64,000 nt of DNA from DAOUAM01 sp034433305 (lineage in GTDB: Bacteria > Chloroflexota > Dehalococcoidia > Lucifugimonadales > DAOUAM01), in assembly GCA_034433305.1 (NCBI GenBank), contig DAOUAM010000063.1, forward strand, positions 96,407 to 160,406. The letters run 5' to 3'. This document shows positions 8,608 through 16,792 of the stretch, one piece after another. Numbering within the stretch: position 1 is the stretch's first letter; each line of letters opens with the position of its first letter. The position numbers and the translations under genes are program-made. The notes under the pieces are model-generated. The model did not search any database and was not told the DNA's origin. It saw nothing but the letters and a program-made list of their open reading frames with translations.

Positions 8608-8932
8608 AGGACCAGTTGCTCCATAACGGGACCGGTGCCCGAAATCCACCCCTCGCGGCTCCGCGCGGCGCTTGGCTGGCAGCAGGGCAGGGCACCGGCG
8701 CTCTCACGACGGCTCAGGGAGCCGTGCCCCGCTGGCGTGGCCAGATGCCGAATTATAACAGGGGCGGCCTTGCGAGGGGTACTGAAATCCGGTCGCACCG
8801 AGTAGCAATATTCGGCTGTCAGCGCTCAGCAGTCAGCGTCCCACCCGGGCAGCAGGCTGAAAGCTGATGGCGAAAGCTAACAGGCTATGGAGCACGCGGC
8901 TAGCCTGGCCGGCCTCACGCCTCTGGCCCTGG
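8608..8932. other. Intergenic region upstream of fabF
   Basis: 325 bases without a credible gene. Around 8812-8836 there are degenerate repeats of a CTGTCAGC/CTCAGC/GTCAGC type, and around 8846-8876 a GCTGAAAGCTGATGG segment that recurs as GCTGAAAGCTGATAG at 23889-23903. AATTATAACA near 8750 may be part of the fabF promoter. Confidence 0.5.
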
Positions 8933-9421
8933 CTATCCGCCCCCGTATGTCGCATCGGCCACGTAGGCGTTTACCAGCGCCTCCTTCAGCTCGGCCTCGT
9001 CCAGGGGGAAGTGGACCCGCTCGGCCTGCCCGGACTGCAGCCCGCGCACTGTAACGTAGTACGCTTCGGACAGCGAGTCCATAGCCAGGTCCACCGACAC
9101 GCCCTGGCTGTCCTGCCAGCGCAGCGACCAGGTGCACTCGTACACCAGGCGGTCCTCGGCGGACGACTGGGCCAGGGATGCCCCTCGCGTCGTGTCCAGC
9201 TCTCCCTTGCCGCCCAGCAGGCCGACGTTCATCTCGTCCAGCAGGCTGCACACAATGGGGTCCAGCTTCTCTGCCTCCAGCCACAGCCGGCCCACGGCCA
9301 GCGCGTGGGAAGGGCTGGCCGGCAGCCGCTGGCCGATGCGCTGGATAAAGCCCAGGGCCTCCTGGTGGTAGGCCACCAGCTTCTGCGCGCGCTCCAGCCA
9401 CGATTTCTGCTGCGTGTCCAA
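8933..9421 (-). CDS. Hypothetical protein, coupled to cyclase gene
   Basis: A 162-residue protein of unknown function. The start proposed here is a TTG located 2 bases after the stop codon of the upstream cyclase gene, preceded by GAGGGA inside the cyclase's last codons; this implies translational coupling. A longer frame from 9493 would overlap the cyclase by 70 bases and is less likely. The N-terminal half is helical (SWLERAQKLVAYHQEALGF), and the C-terminal half looks like alternating strands (YECTWSLRWQDSQGVSVDL, EAYYVTVRGLQ). No motif, signal peptide or membrane segment is evident. Its job is presumably linked to that of the cyclase-family hydrolase. Confidence 0.6.
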   Translation of the reverse strand: MDTQQKSWLERAQKLVAYHQEALGFIQRIGQRLPASPSHALAVGRLWLEAEKLDPIVCSLLDEMNVGLLGGKGELDTTRGASLAQSSAEDRLVYECTWSLRWQDSQGVSVDLAMDSLSEAYYVTVRGLQSGQAERVHFPLDEAELKEALVNAYVADATYGGG

Positions 9422-9423
9422 GG

Positions 9424-10032
9424 CTAAAGTCCCTCTATCAGCACCGCCCGTGCGGGCGCCCCGTCGCTGCCCTGAAGCCTGAGGGGCAGACATACTAGAG
9501 TATAGTTGCCAGGGCGCACGCCGGACAACTCCAGCCCCTCCACGACGATAACGCCCGCCTCCAGCAGCGCGCGATGGGCCATGAGCGCCTGGTCGCCCGG
9601 CCTGTCCACCGACAGGGTGTCCACACCCACCAGGCGAATGCCGCGCCGGGCAATCCAGCGTGCGGCGCCCTCGTCTAGATAGGCCGCCTCCCGCGCCGGC
9701 CTCCCGCCAGTCTTGAGGAGCAGGCGCTGCGTCTGCGGGGGAATGGCGCAGGCCTCCAGCCGCTCCGCCGTCACCCCGGCCTTGTCCGCCACGTCCACCA
9801 CCAGCGCCGGCCCTATAAGCGTCTCCAGCGGCACCTGGTCCACCGGCACGCCCAGGGAGAGATGGCTGGGCGCATCCACGTGAGTCCCCGCGTGGGCGCT
9901 CATGGACACCGCGCTGAGATTGAAGGCGTCGCAGTGGGCCATATCGGCCACGCGGGTGAGGCTGAAGGGCGGGTCGCCGGGATAGGCCGGCGTCCGCTGC
10001 GATAGTGGCAGGGTGATGTCGTGAATGCGCAT
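9424..10032 (-). CDS. Cyclase family protein (kynurenine formamidase-like metal hydrolase)
   Basis: The family includes KynB, which hydrolyses N-formylkynurenine, and isatin hydrolase. The 202-residue protein starts MRIHDITLPLSQRTPAYPGD, with the WPGD-like motif altered to YPGD. It carries the zinc/manganese-binding signature HAGTHVDAPSHL and, later, GVDTLSVDRPG, where family members contribute a further His/Glu pair. Length matches KynB (about 205). No tryptophan-degradation genes accompany it, so the substrate is open. A GGAGG site lies 12 bases before the ATG. The next gene downstream starts 2 bases after its stop. Confidence 0.85.
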   Translation of the reverse strand: MRIHDITLPLSQRTPAYPGDPPFSLTRVADMAHCDAFNLSAVSMSAHAGTHVDAPSHLSLGVPVDQVPLETLIGPALVVDVADKAGVTAERLEACAIPPQTQRLLLKTGGRPAREAAYLDEGAARWIARRGIRLVGVDTLSVDRPGDQALMAHRALLEAGVIVVEGLELSGVRPGNYTLVCLPLRLQGSDGAPARAVLIEGL

Positions 10033-10334
10033 ATGTCGCGCGGTCCTCCGCCGTGCCGGGCGGCCTGGCGCTGTGAGGCGATGGGCCTGTCCTGGCGTGG
10101 GCATGCTATGAGGGTAGCCAATGAGGGGTGAGCGTTCAAGCCTCTTCCAGTGTGCCTCTTAGAGTCAGAGCGTGTTTTCAGAGTCTTTTGTCCCTTGCTG
10201 TAACCTGATGCCCATGGGCGCTGGTCTGGAATGTAGACCAAGCCAGCCCCCTCTCTTGCTCTCCCCCACAGGGGGCGAGGACGCTCCCTTCCCCCCTTGG
10301 GGGAAGGCCAGGAAGGTGTGCAACCCAGCACATA
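10033..10334. other. Intergenic region between cyclase gene and IS element
   Basis: Holds no gene. It contains the third copy of the two-hairpin repeat (10245-10316) directly next to the left end of the IS, and presumably the cyclase promoter near 10040-10200. Confidence 0.6.
10245..10316 (-). repeat. Two-hairpin dispersed repeat, copy 3 (inverted)
   Basis: Reverse-complement copy of the family: the order is CTCTCCCCCACAGGGGG, then CGAGGACGC, then CCCCCCTTGGGGGAAGG. The IS481-type element begins about 20 bases after it. Confidence 0.8.
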
Positions 10335-11618
10335 GGTAACACATAATGTCAGCACATAGGTAACAGTAAGGTGCCTACACTAGGGAAGACCTCGGGTCAC
10401 CACAGGTGCTACCCGCTTAAGCGATGGCCGGCCTGGACAGATATAGCCCAGAGCAATGGGGCCAAAGCTCACCAGCATGCCCTCTTGCGCTTCTGTGATC
10501 CCCACCAACTCCCCTACCAGGGCCTCGCTCACGAACACCAGGCCACCAGCCCACTTGACCTGGCCGTTGGAGCGCACCCTGCGTACCGTGTCGGCATGAG
10601 GGTATTCCAGGTCAGCCACCTTCTCGGGATAGGGCCGGACCGAGGGCCTGTACAGCCTGGCAGGTGGCACCTGGCCCAAAGCCTGGTGAGGCCGCTGGGT
10701 GTTGTACCAGCTACGGAAGGCATCGTAGCGGGCCTGCTGCGCCTGAGGCGTCTGGGCAGGCGGCTTTTGGGTCTCCTGCTTCAATGTCCCATGGAAGCGC
10801 TCGTACCGCCCGTTCTGCTCCGGGTGTCCTGGCGCGATGCGCTCGGGCACAATGCCCAGCTTCACCCACCACACCGACAGGGGCGAAAGCCCCCCTGCAC
10901 CCGTGGAGGCAAAGGGAGGCCCATTGTCTGTGCGGATAGCCCCAGGCAGTCCATACTCCCGGAAGAGCCGTTCCAGCACCCCTCGCACGTGGCCCCCGTC
11001 CGGGTGTGCCACGATGTCACAGGCCAGCAAGAAGCGGCTGAAGGCATCGGTGACGGTGAGAGGGTCACAGCGGCTGTGGTCTTGAGTGCGAAACCAGCCC
11101 TTGAAGTCACAGCACCAGAGGGCATTGGGGCCGCTGCAAGCGGCAAAGGGCTGAGTCCAGGGGGGAGTACGCCGCCTGTGCTGGCGCATCCTGACCAGGC
11201 CCACCCTGGCCAGGATGCGGCCTCGGGAGCTTGCAGAGGGCCAGGCCGCCGCCAGTTCAGGAGGGGTGTCTTTGCCTGGCAGCAGCTTCTGAGGGCCATA
11301 GGAAGGGTTGGCAAGCTTGGCCTGAATCACGGCCTCCACCACCTGAGCAGGTACCGCATTAGGGTGATGCTGGGGCGCACGAGAGCGCTCTTCAAGGCCC
11401 GAAAGGCCATGGGCCTGGAAGCGCCGCAGCCAGGCATAGACAGTCTTGCGGCTGACGCCGAACTGCGTCGCCAGGGCGGTCACCGTATAGGCTCCGGTCT
11501 CATAGAGGGCGATCAACTGCTGCCGTTCCTTCATGGGACAGGTATCCTTCCAGGGCAAGGTCTCACCTCCTTGCCCTTCACTTTACCTGTTACCCATGTC
11601 CTGACATAGACTGTTACC
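10335..11618 (-). mobile_element. Complete IS481-family insertion sequence
   Basis: A single transposase gene fills the element. The ends are inverted copies of a two-part motif: GGTAACA, 5-6 bases, TGTCAG, 6 bases, GGTAACAG. At the left this lies at 10335-10366 and at the right, inverted, at 11588-11618; the spacing between the two GGTAACA blocks is 24 bases at both ends. The outermost terminus could extend a further 13 weakly matching bases. I could not identify a target-site duplication with confidence. Confidence 0.82.
10380..11558 (-). CDS. IS481-family transposase
   Basis: Integrase-core transposase of 392 residues. The N-terminal helix-turn-helix region reads TVTALATQFGVSRKTVYAWLRRFQAHG, followed by a second DNA-binding part. 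The DDE catalytic core shows Asp in WCCDFKGWFR, Asp in IRTDNGPPFAS and Glu in NGRYERFHGTLK, followed by the family's RPHQALGQVPPARLYRPS. All three acidic residues are present and the frame is intact, so it is probably active or recently active. The TTG start is chosen because AGGAGG lies 7 bases upstream; an ATG eight codons later is the alternative. The gene occupies nearly the whole IS. Confidence 0.93.
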   Translation of the reverse strand: MPWKDTCPMKERQQLIALYETGAYTVTALATQFGVSRKTVYAWLRRFQAHGLSGLEERSRAPQHHPNAVPAQVVEAVIQAKLANPSYGPQKLLPGKDTPPELAAAWPSASSRGRILARVGLVRMRQHRRRTPPWTQPFAACSGPNALWCCDFKGWFRTQDHSRCDPLTVTDAFSRFLLACDIVAHPDGGHVRGVLERLFREYGLPGAIRTDNGPPFASTGAGGLSPLSVWWVKLGIVPERIAPGHPEQNGRYERFHGTLKQETQKPPAQTPQAQQARYDAFRSWYNTQRPHQALGQVPPARLYRPSVRPYPEKVADLEYPHADTVRRVRSNGQVKWAGGLVFVSEALVGELVGITEAQEGMLVSFGPIALGYICPGRPSLKRVAPVVTRGLP

Positions 11619-11939
11619 AATCTACCAGGTTAGGACCAGGGGGCCAAAGCGCCTTGCCTTGACCAAGTCCCAGCCCTGCGGGGAACGAGTTCCCACACAC
11701 CCTCTAAGACCCGCCCCTGCATTGCCCAGGGAAACCGGTCTTGCCATTCATGATGTACCCCGGCATGAAAACGCTTTGAGCGCACACATGATCATCTCGT
11801 GGTGCAGGCGTGCATAGAGGATGTTAACAGCGAGCTACCACATTCGTGCCGCGTCCGCTACCGGCCATACCCTGTCGCCCGCTGCCGCCACATGTTAGCA
11901 TAGATGTGACTACGCTATTACTGTCGCGGGGCTGTCCTC
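11619..11939. other. Intergenic region right of the IS element
   Basis: 321 bases with no convincing gene, RNA or repeat. It must contain the promoter for the methylthiotransferase gene at 11940; I see no clear -35/-10 pair. Confidence 0.5.
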
Positions 11940-13244
11940 ATGTCCTCCCCCATGCTTAAGGCCGAAAGGCCGACTGTCGCCATCGAGACCCACGGGTGCA
12001 AGCTCAACCAGGCGGACTCCAGCGCCCTGGCGTGGGAGTTCGCCCAGGCCGGCTTCCGCCTCGTCGCGCCCGAGGAGCCGGCCGATGTCTATGTGCTGAA
12101 CACCTGCACCGTCACCCACATCGCCGACCGCAAGGCGCGCCATGCCCTGCGGGCCGCCCGACGTCGCAGTCCCGGCGCTACCATAGTCGCCACGGGCTGC
12201 TACGCCCAGCGCGCGCCCGATGACCTGAAGGCCATGGAGGAGGTGGACCTGGTCATCGGCAACCGGGACAAGGCCACTCTGGTGAGGCAGGTGGCCGAGT
12301 GGCGGGGCGAACTGCCCGTGCCCTGCGCCACCGGGGCCGAGCCTGAGGCCTTCAGCCCGCGCATCGCCAGGACCAGGGCCATGGTCAAGATTCAGGAGGG
12401 CTGCAACCAGGTCTGCGCCTACTGCATCGTGCCCAGGGTGCGCGGCAGGGAGCGCAGCATCCCGCCCGAGGACATCATCGCCCAGATAGGCCGCCACGTG
12501 GCCCAGGGCTACAGGGAGGTCGTCCTGACAGGCACCCAGCTCGGCTCCTACGGCTTTGACATCCCTGGCATGGACATCGCCCGGCTGGTGGCGCGAGTAC
12601 TGGAGGAAACGGGAGTGGCACGGCTGCGCATCTCCTCGCTGCAGCCCCAGGACATAACCCGCGGCCTGCTGGGCCTGTGGGCCGACCGGCGGCTGTGCCC
12701 GCACCTGCACATCCCCCTCCAGAGCGGCAGCGACGCGGTGCTGAAGCGCATGCGCCGGCGCTACACGGCGCGGCTTTTCCGCGAGACGCTGGACCTGGTG
12801 CGCCAGATGGTGCCGGACGTGGCCATCACCACCGACGTCATCGTGGGCTTCCCCGGGGAGACAGAGGAGGAGTTCCAGGAGACGCTGGCCCTGTGCCAGC
12901 AGGCGGGGTTTGCGGCCATGCACGTCTTTCCGTACTCAGCCCGCCCTGGCACCAGCGCGGCCCACTTGGGCGGCCAGGTGCCGGCCGAGGTGAAGGACCG
13001 GCGCGTCCAGCGCCTGCTCCACCTGGCCGATGCCCAGGCCGCCCAGTTCAGGAATGCGCTGCTGGGCCAGGTCAGGCCAGTGCTGTGGGAGGAGGCCAGG
13101 GAGGCCGATGGGCTGTGGACCGGCCTCACCGACAACTACGTGCGCGTGGCGGCACGCAGCCAACGGCCGCTGGCCAACGAACTGACGCCGGCGCTGCTGG
13201 TGAGGGTGGCCGGCGACCTGGTGTACGCCGAGGTACAGGGCTGA
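11940..13244 (+). CDS. mtaB: tRNA (N6-threonylcarbamoyladenosine(37)-C2)-methylthiotransferase, MtaB-type
   Basis: Radical-SAM methylthiotransferase that converts t6A37 to ms2t6A37 in tRNAs reading ANN codons. The 434-residue protein has the N-terminal UPF0004 domain with three cluster cysteines (ETHGCKLNQ, LNTCTVTHIAD, VATGCYAQ). A radical-SAM domain follows with CNQVCAYCIVP (CxxxCxxC), and a C-terminal TRAM domain starts at about residue 370. The THGCKLNQ wording is characteristic of MtaB rather than MiaB (TYGCQMN) or RimO. Length is typical. The start is ATG; a second ATG four codons on is possible. A strong hairpin follows the gene. Confidence 0.93.
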   Translation: MSSPMLKAERPTVAIETHGCKLNQADSSALAWEFAQAGFRLVAPEEPADVYVLNTCTVTHIADRKARHALRAARRRSPGATIVATGCYAQRAPDDLKAMEEVDLVIGNRDKATLVRQVAEWRGELPVPCATGAEPEAFSPRIARTRAMVKIQEGCNQVCAYCIVPRVRGRERSIPPEDIIAQIGRHVAQGYREVVLTGTQLGSYGFDIPGMDIARLVARVLEETGVARLRISSLQPQDITRGLLGLWADRRLCPHLHIPLQSGSDAVLKRMRRRYTARLFRETLDLVRQMVPDVAITTDVIVGFPGETEEEFQETLALCQQAGFAAMHVFPYSARPGTSAAHLGGQVPAEVKDRRVQRLLHLADAQAAQFRNALLGQVRPVLWEEAREADGLWTGLTDNYVRVAARSQRPLANELTPALLVRVAGDLVYAEVQG

Positions 13245-13257
13245 CAGGAACTAATGA

Positions 13258-13282
13258 GGGGGCGCCTCCACGGTGCGCCCCC
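13258..13282 (+). terminator. Terminator after mtaB
   Basis: An 8-bp perfect GGGGGCGC/GCGCCCCC stem with a 9-base loop starts 14 bases after the mtaB stop and is followed by TGCTTTAGCTTTTG. It lies between convergent genes and may also serve the minus-strand MBL gene. Confidence 0.75.
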
Positions 13283-13389
13283 TGCTTTAGCTTTTGTTAT
13301 ACCAATTCTGCAAGATGACGCCGTATTTGGTAGTGGCAGGCCTTGTGCCTGCCCCCACGGTTTTATGGCATCATCATAGCGACCTGGCG

Positions 13390-14241
13390 CTACATCTCCA
13401 CCGGCAGCAGCGTGGGCGAGCCGTTGCGCTGCTGGATATAGCCCGCGCGCTGCTCGTGGCCGTGCCCGAAGACCACCAGCCAGCCGTCCTCGATGGCCAT
13501 CTTGAGCACCTCGCGCTTCCTGTCCAGCGTGTCGTTGGGGTACTGGTCGAAGGCGGCGATGTGGGACAGGGGCAGGTGGAAGGGCGTGGGAATGAGGTCG
13601 CCTACGTAGGCAATCCGCTCGCTGCCCAGCTCCACCAGCACCATCTGATGGCCCCTGGAGTGCCCGTTGGTGACCTTGACGCTGACGCCGGGCACAATCT
13701 CGGCGTCGCCGTCCAGGAACTCCAGCAGCTTCTTCTCTTCCAGGGGAACGAAGTCGTCGCTGTAGAAGGAGGCCTTGCAGCGCTCGTTGGGCATGTTGGC
13801 CTCGTCCCAGCAAGCCTTCTGGACCAGGTACCTGGCCTTGGGGAAGGTGGGCACGGCGTTGCCTGTGCGGTCCAGCTTGGTGCAGCCGCCGCTGTGATCG
13901 AAGTGGAAGTGGGTGAGGATGACCACGTCAATGTCCCTGGCCGTCAGGCCCAGGTTGCGCAGTCCCTTGATCAGCTTGTTGCCGTTAAGCCCGTAGGCCT
14001 CCTTGAACTTCTCCACGCGCTTGGAGCCTGCGCCCGTGTCCACCAGGATGTTGAGCTTGGGCGTCTGGACCAGGAGGCAGTTCAGGCCCAGGCGGATGCG
14101 GTTCCTGCGGTCGGGCTTGACCTGGAGTTCCCAGCGCGTCTTGGGGACCTGGCCAAAGACACTTCCGCCGTCCAGCAGGAACGTGCCATCGCTGATGATG
14201 TTTATAGAAGTCGAACCCAGGTTCAAAGGCGCACCTCTCAT
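13390..14241 (-). CDS. MBL-fold metallo-hydrolase (lactonase-like)
   Basis: A 283-residue metallo-beta-lactamase-fold protein. The binuclear metal site is visible: HFHFDHSGG (HxHxDH) near residue 110, a later His in VTNGHSRGHQM, Asp in IAYVGDLIPTP and His in VFGHGHEQRAG. The overall layout (TNCLLVQT-like strand, LVDTGAG, ILTHFHFDH) is that of the AHL-lactonase/YtnP branch. A hydrolytic function on a lactone or ester is likely, but quorum quenching is not shown. It stands alone, with an 800-base non-coding stretch upstream. Confidence 0.85.
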   Translation of the reverse strand: MRGAPLNLGSTSINIISDGTFLLDGGSVFGQVPKTRWELQVKPDRRNRIRLGLNCLLVQTPKLNILVDTGAGSKRVEKFKEAYGLNGNKLIKGLRNLGLTARDIDVVILTHFHFDHSGGCTKLDRTGNAVPTFPKARYLVQKACWDEANMPNERCKASFYSDDFVPLEEKKLLEFLDGDAEIVPGVSVKVTNGHSRGHQMVLVELGSERIAYVGDLIPTPFHLPLSHIAAFDQYPNDTLDRKREVLKMAIEDGWLVVFGHGHEQRAGYIQQRNGSPTLLPVEM

Positions 14242-15044
14242 CTTTGCTAGTCCGTCCGCGTCGGAAAGCTGACCTGTGGGCTGGGGACTTTCAGAATGCG
14301 GGAACGTTCCGCCAGCCTCCGGGAGGCCAGCCCTCCAGAGCGCGACGCGGCGCTCAGGCGGCTGACGGCTGCACTGTCAGCCAGCCAGGTGTCAGGGGCC
14401 ACAGGGTAGTCGGTGGACCCGGCCCCTGCCTATCTCGCTCATGACTGGCAGCTCATCGAGACCCGGTAAACTGGCACTCAGACCAGTGCGGCCTATACGG
14501 ACGACGTGTTCTTGTACGCACGGTCCGTGCGATGAGTCCAGACCTGAGGCGTTGTGAAGAATACTGCATCGCATATGCGGCTGCACTACCTGGAGAGAGG
14601 AGGGCGGTGCAGCCCCAAGCCGTTAAAGTGCCCTTGCACGACCCATTCCGCGCCACCAGCAAGAACCATAGCCTCAATAATCGCTTTTGTCAAGCCATTT
14701 TCTGAACTTGTTTAGGCTTTTTATACGAATAGTGCAACTACATCAGCGCCTAATGCAATAAATCTGACAGAACAAGCGTGCTTATAGTTGTGATTCGTCT
14801 GGCATGGTGAGCACGGTGGTAGCTCCAGGCCGCTCTGTCAAGGCCTGAGTACGAAAGGCCTAGCCGCCTTCATATCGCGGCAAAACGAATACTGTCACTG
14901 CTTTTCACGTCTGCCACGGGCCAGGGTAGCGCGCGCACCTGGCCGGGGAAGGCAAGTGCCAACGCTGACGCTCCGAAAAGGCAGCCAGGCGGGGCCTGCG
15001 CCTGGACAGGACGCTGCCCATGTCCTCTGGTCTAAACGACCGGC
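14242..15044. other. 803-base intergenic region
   Basis: No reading frame here looks like a protein. The central part (about 14,680-14,790) is clearly AT-richer than its surroundings, for example TTTTTATACGAATAGTGC, and could hold the MBL-gene promoter or an untranslated RNA. A short inverted pair AGGCCT/AGGCCT lies at 14841-14861. I see no tRNA, CRISPR or riboswitch. Confidence 0.45.
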
Positions 15045-16337
15045 CTAGCCGCCGTGTTTCAGGGCATCTATGGCCGAGGCGAAGGCATCAATGGTGTGCT
15101 GGACGTCTTCCTGGGTGTGGGCCGTGGACACATAGTACTTGGTGTCGCCCTTGAAGACGCCACGCTCCAACAGAAGCTGGTTGAAGCGCCGCAGCATCTG
15201 CCTGTCGGCCCTGAGGGTAGAGCGGTAGTCGGTTATCTCCTGGTCGGTGAAGAACACGTCGAACAGCGGGGCGTCGCCCACTACCTGGGCCGGTATCTCC
15301 GCCTCGCTGAGCAGCCGCTGGAGGGCGTCCTTGAGTTGCTGGCCCGTGGCGAACAGGCGCTGGTAGGTGCCCTCACGCTTCAGGATGTCCAGGGTGGCCA
15401 GCCCGGCCACGGCGGCGATGGGGTTGCCGCTGAGGGTGCCGATCTGGGGCATGAACTCCCCGCCGCCCACGGCGGAGGCGTCGAAGTGGGCCATCAGCTC
15501 AGCGCGGCCGGCCACCGCTGTCAGCGTATAGCCGCCGGCCACGGCCTTGCCCAGGGTGCAAAGGTCGGGCGTGACACCGTAGTACTCCTGGGCGCCGCCG
15601 TAGGCGAAGCGGAACCCGGTCACCACCTCATCAAAGATGAGGGGTAGCTCGTATTGCCGCGTCACCTCCCTCAGTCCCTGGAGGAAGCCCGGCTTCGGGG
15701 GTATGACCCGCTGGAACGGCTCCACTATGACGCCCGCCAGCTCGTCGTGGTGCCGCTCGATGATGGCCGAGGTGGTCTCCAGGTCGTTGAAGGGCGCCAC
15801 CAGCATCTCGTTCTGGACAGACCGGGGTATGCCGGCCGAGTCAGGCGTGGGGTAAGGGAAATCCCTGGGCTTTGTGGGCGCCATGCTCATGAGGGCGTAG
15901 TCGTTCATGCCATGGAAGCCGCCCTCGAACTTCAGCACCTTGTCCCGCTTCCTGTAGGCCCTGGCCGTGCGCATGGCGTAGAGGGTGGCCTCGGTGCCGG
16001 TGCTACAGAAGCGCACCTTCTCGGCGCAGGGCACCGCCTTCACTATCTCCTCGGCCAGCAGGATGGCGTACTCGTTGAGGGCGAAGAAGGTCGTGCCGCG
16101 CAGTAGCTGCTCCTGGACGGCGGCCACCACCTCCGGGTGGGCGTGGCCTACGATCATGGGGCCTGACCCCAGCAGGTAGTCCACGTACTCGTTGCCGCTG
16201 ATGTCCCACACCCGGGCGCCGCGGCCCTCCTTGATGATTATGTCGAAGCTGAGGTTGCCATTGCTGCCCGCTGGCAAGTGCCTGCGGGCCTTTTCCAGCA
16301 GTTCGCGCTCCCTGGAGGTAACTTTTCGTCCTGGCAC
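15045..16337 (-). CDS. Class III aminotransferase, glutamate-1-semialdehyde 2,1-aminomutase-like
   Basis: PLP enzyme of 430 residues. It shows the class III layout: GxxxWDISGNEYVDYLLGSGP, FCSTGTEATLYAMRTAR, FEGGFHGMNDYAL, the Asp of LIFDEVVTGFRF, and the Schiff-base Lys in CTLGKAVAGGYTLTAV, then GTLSGNPIAAVAGLATL. HemL itself makes 5-aminolevulinate for tetrapyrroles. This copy differs from canonical HemL (for example TLGKAVAGG and the loop at YPTPDSAG), and no other heme genes are nearby, so it may be a paralogue with another amino-acid substrate. The GTG start was chosen because AAGGAG lies 7 bases before it; a longer GTG-initiated form adds 15 arginine-rich residues. Confidence 0.85.
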   Translation of the reverse strand: MPGRKVTSRERELLEKARRHLPAGSNGNLSFDIIIKEGRGARVWDISGNEYVDYLLGSGPMIVGHAHPEVVAAVQEQLLRGTTFFALNEYAILLAEEIVKAVPCAEKVRFCSTGTEATLYAMRTARAYRKRDKVLKFEGGFHGMNDYALMSMAPTKPRDFPYPTPDSAGIPRSVQNEMLVAPFNDLETTSAIIERHHDELAGVIVEPFQRVIPPKPGFLQGLREVTRQYELPLIFDEVVTGFRFAYGGAQEYYGVTPDLCTLGKAVAGGYTLTAVAGRAELMAHFDASAVGGGEFMPQIGTLSGNPIAAVAGLATLDILKREGTYQRLFATGQQLKDALQRLLSEAEIPAQVVGDAPLFDVFFTDQEITDYRSTLRADRQMLRRFNQLLLERGVFKGDTKYYVSTAHTQEDVQHTIDAFASAIDALKHGG

Positions 16338-16792
16338 GGCGACTCTCCTTCTGCGCCTGGTCCGCACTGTACGCGTGTCCACGCCACGCCCTGTCCGGCG
16401 CGGCCGACGGTAGGCATTATAGCAGAGGCCCGAAGTATAGCGAAAGTCACCGAGCTACCTTATAATGGGGGCAGGTTGCCCAGCCAGGGGCTACACCCCC
16501 GCCGCGTGCCAGCTAGCCCTGCCCGGCGAGAGGCCACGGCCCTTGGCCCATGTCCAGCGCCTGGCCAGCGGGCCTTGTGTCCCGTTTTCGGCCTGCCAGC
16601 CCAGGCCACTGAGTCCCAGGCCCGCGACGCCGCCGGTGTCGCGTCCATGTCTGCCTCCCTGTCCGGTTATGACCTTGCAAAGGCCCCAGGCCCTGGAGTA
16701 CCTGTACTCGTGACGGCTGAATGAGTTATCTTTCATGAAAAGAAGTGCGGGGCCTGCGCCCGGTGGCCCTCGCACTGCTCATGGGAGGTCTC
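16338..16792. other. Divergent intergenic region, aminotransferase / pepA
   Basis: 455 bases without a gene. It holds a perfect -10 on each strand: TATAAT on the minus strand (16416-16421) and TATAAT on the plus strand (16461-16466). The latter would give pepA a leader of more than 300 nt. Confidence 0.5.
16416..16421 (-). promoter_or_regulatory. -10 element of the class III aminotransferase promoter
   Basis: On the minus strand this reads TATAAT, 78 bases before the GTG start. The matching -35 position (TTCGCT, 17 bases away) is weak, so this call rests mostly on the perfect -10. Confidence 0.4.

Noticed and set aside
14242..14700. Possible tRNA or RNA gene
   Set aside because: No acceptor stem, T-loop motif (GTTCRA) or anticodon arm can be drawn.
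15045..16337. True heme-pathway hemL
   Set aside because: No other heme genes are adjacent and several blocks differ from canonical HemL, so it is left as HemL-like without a gene symbol.
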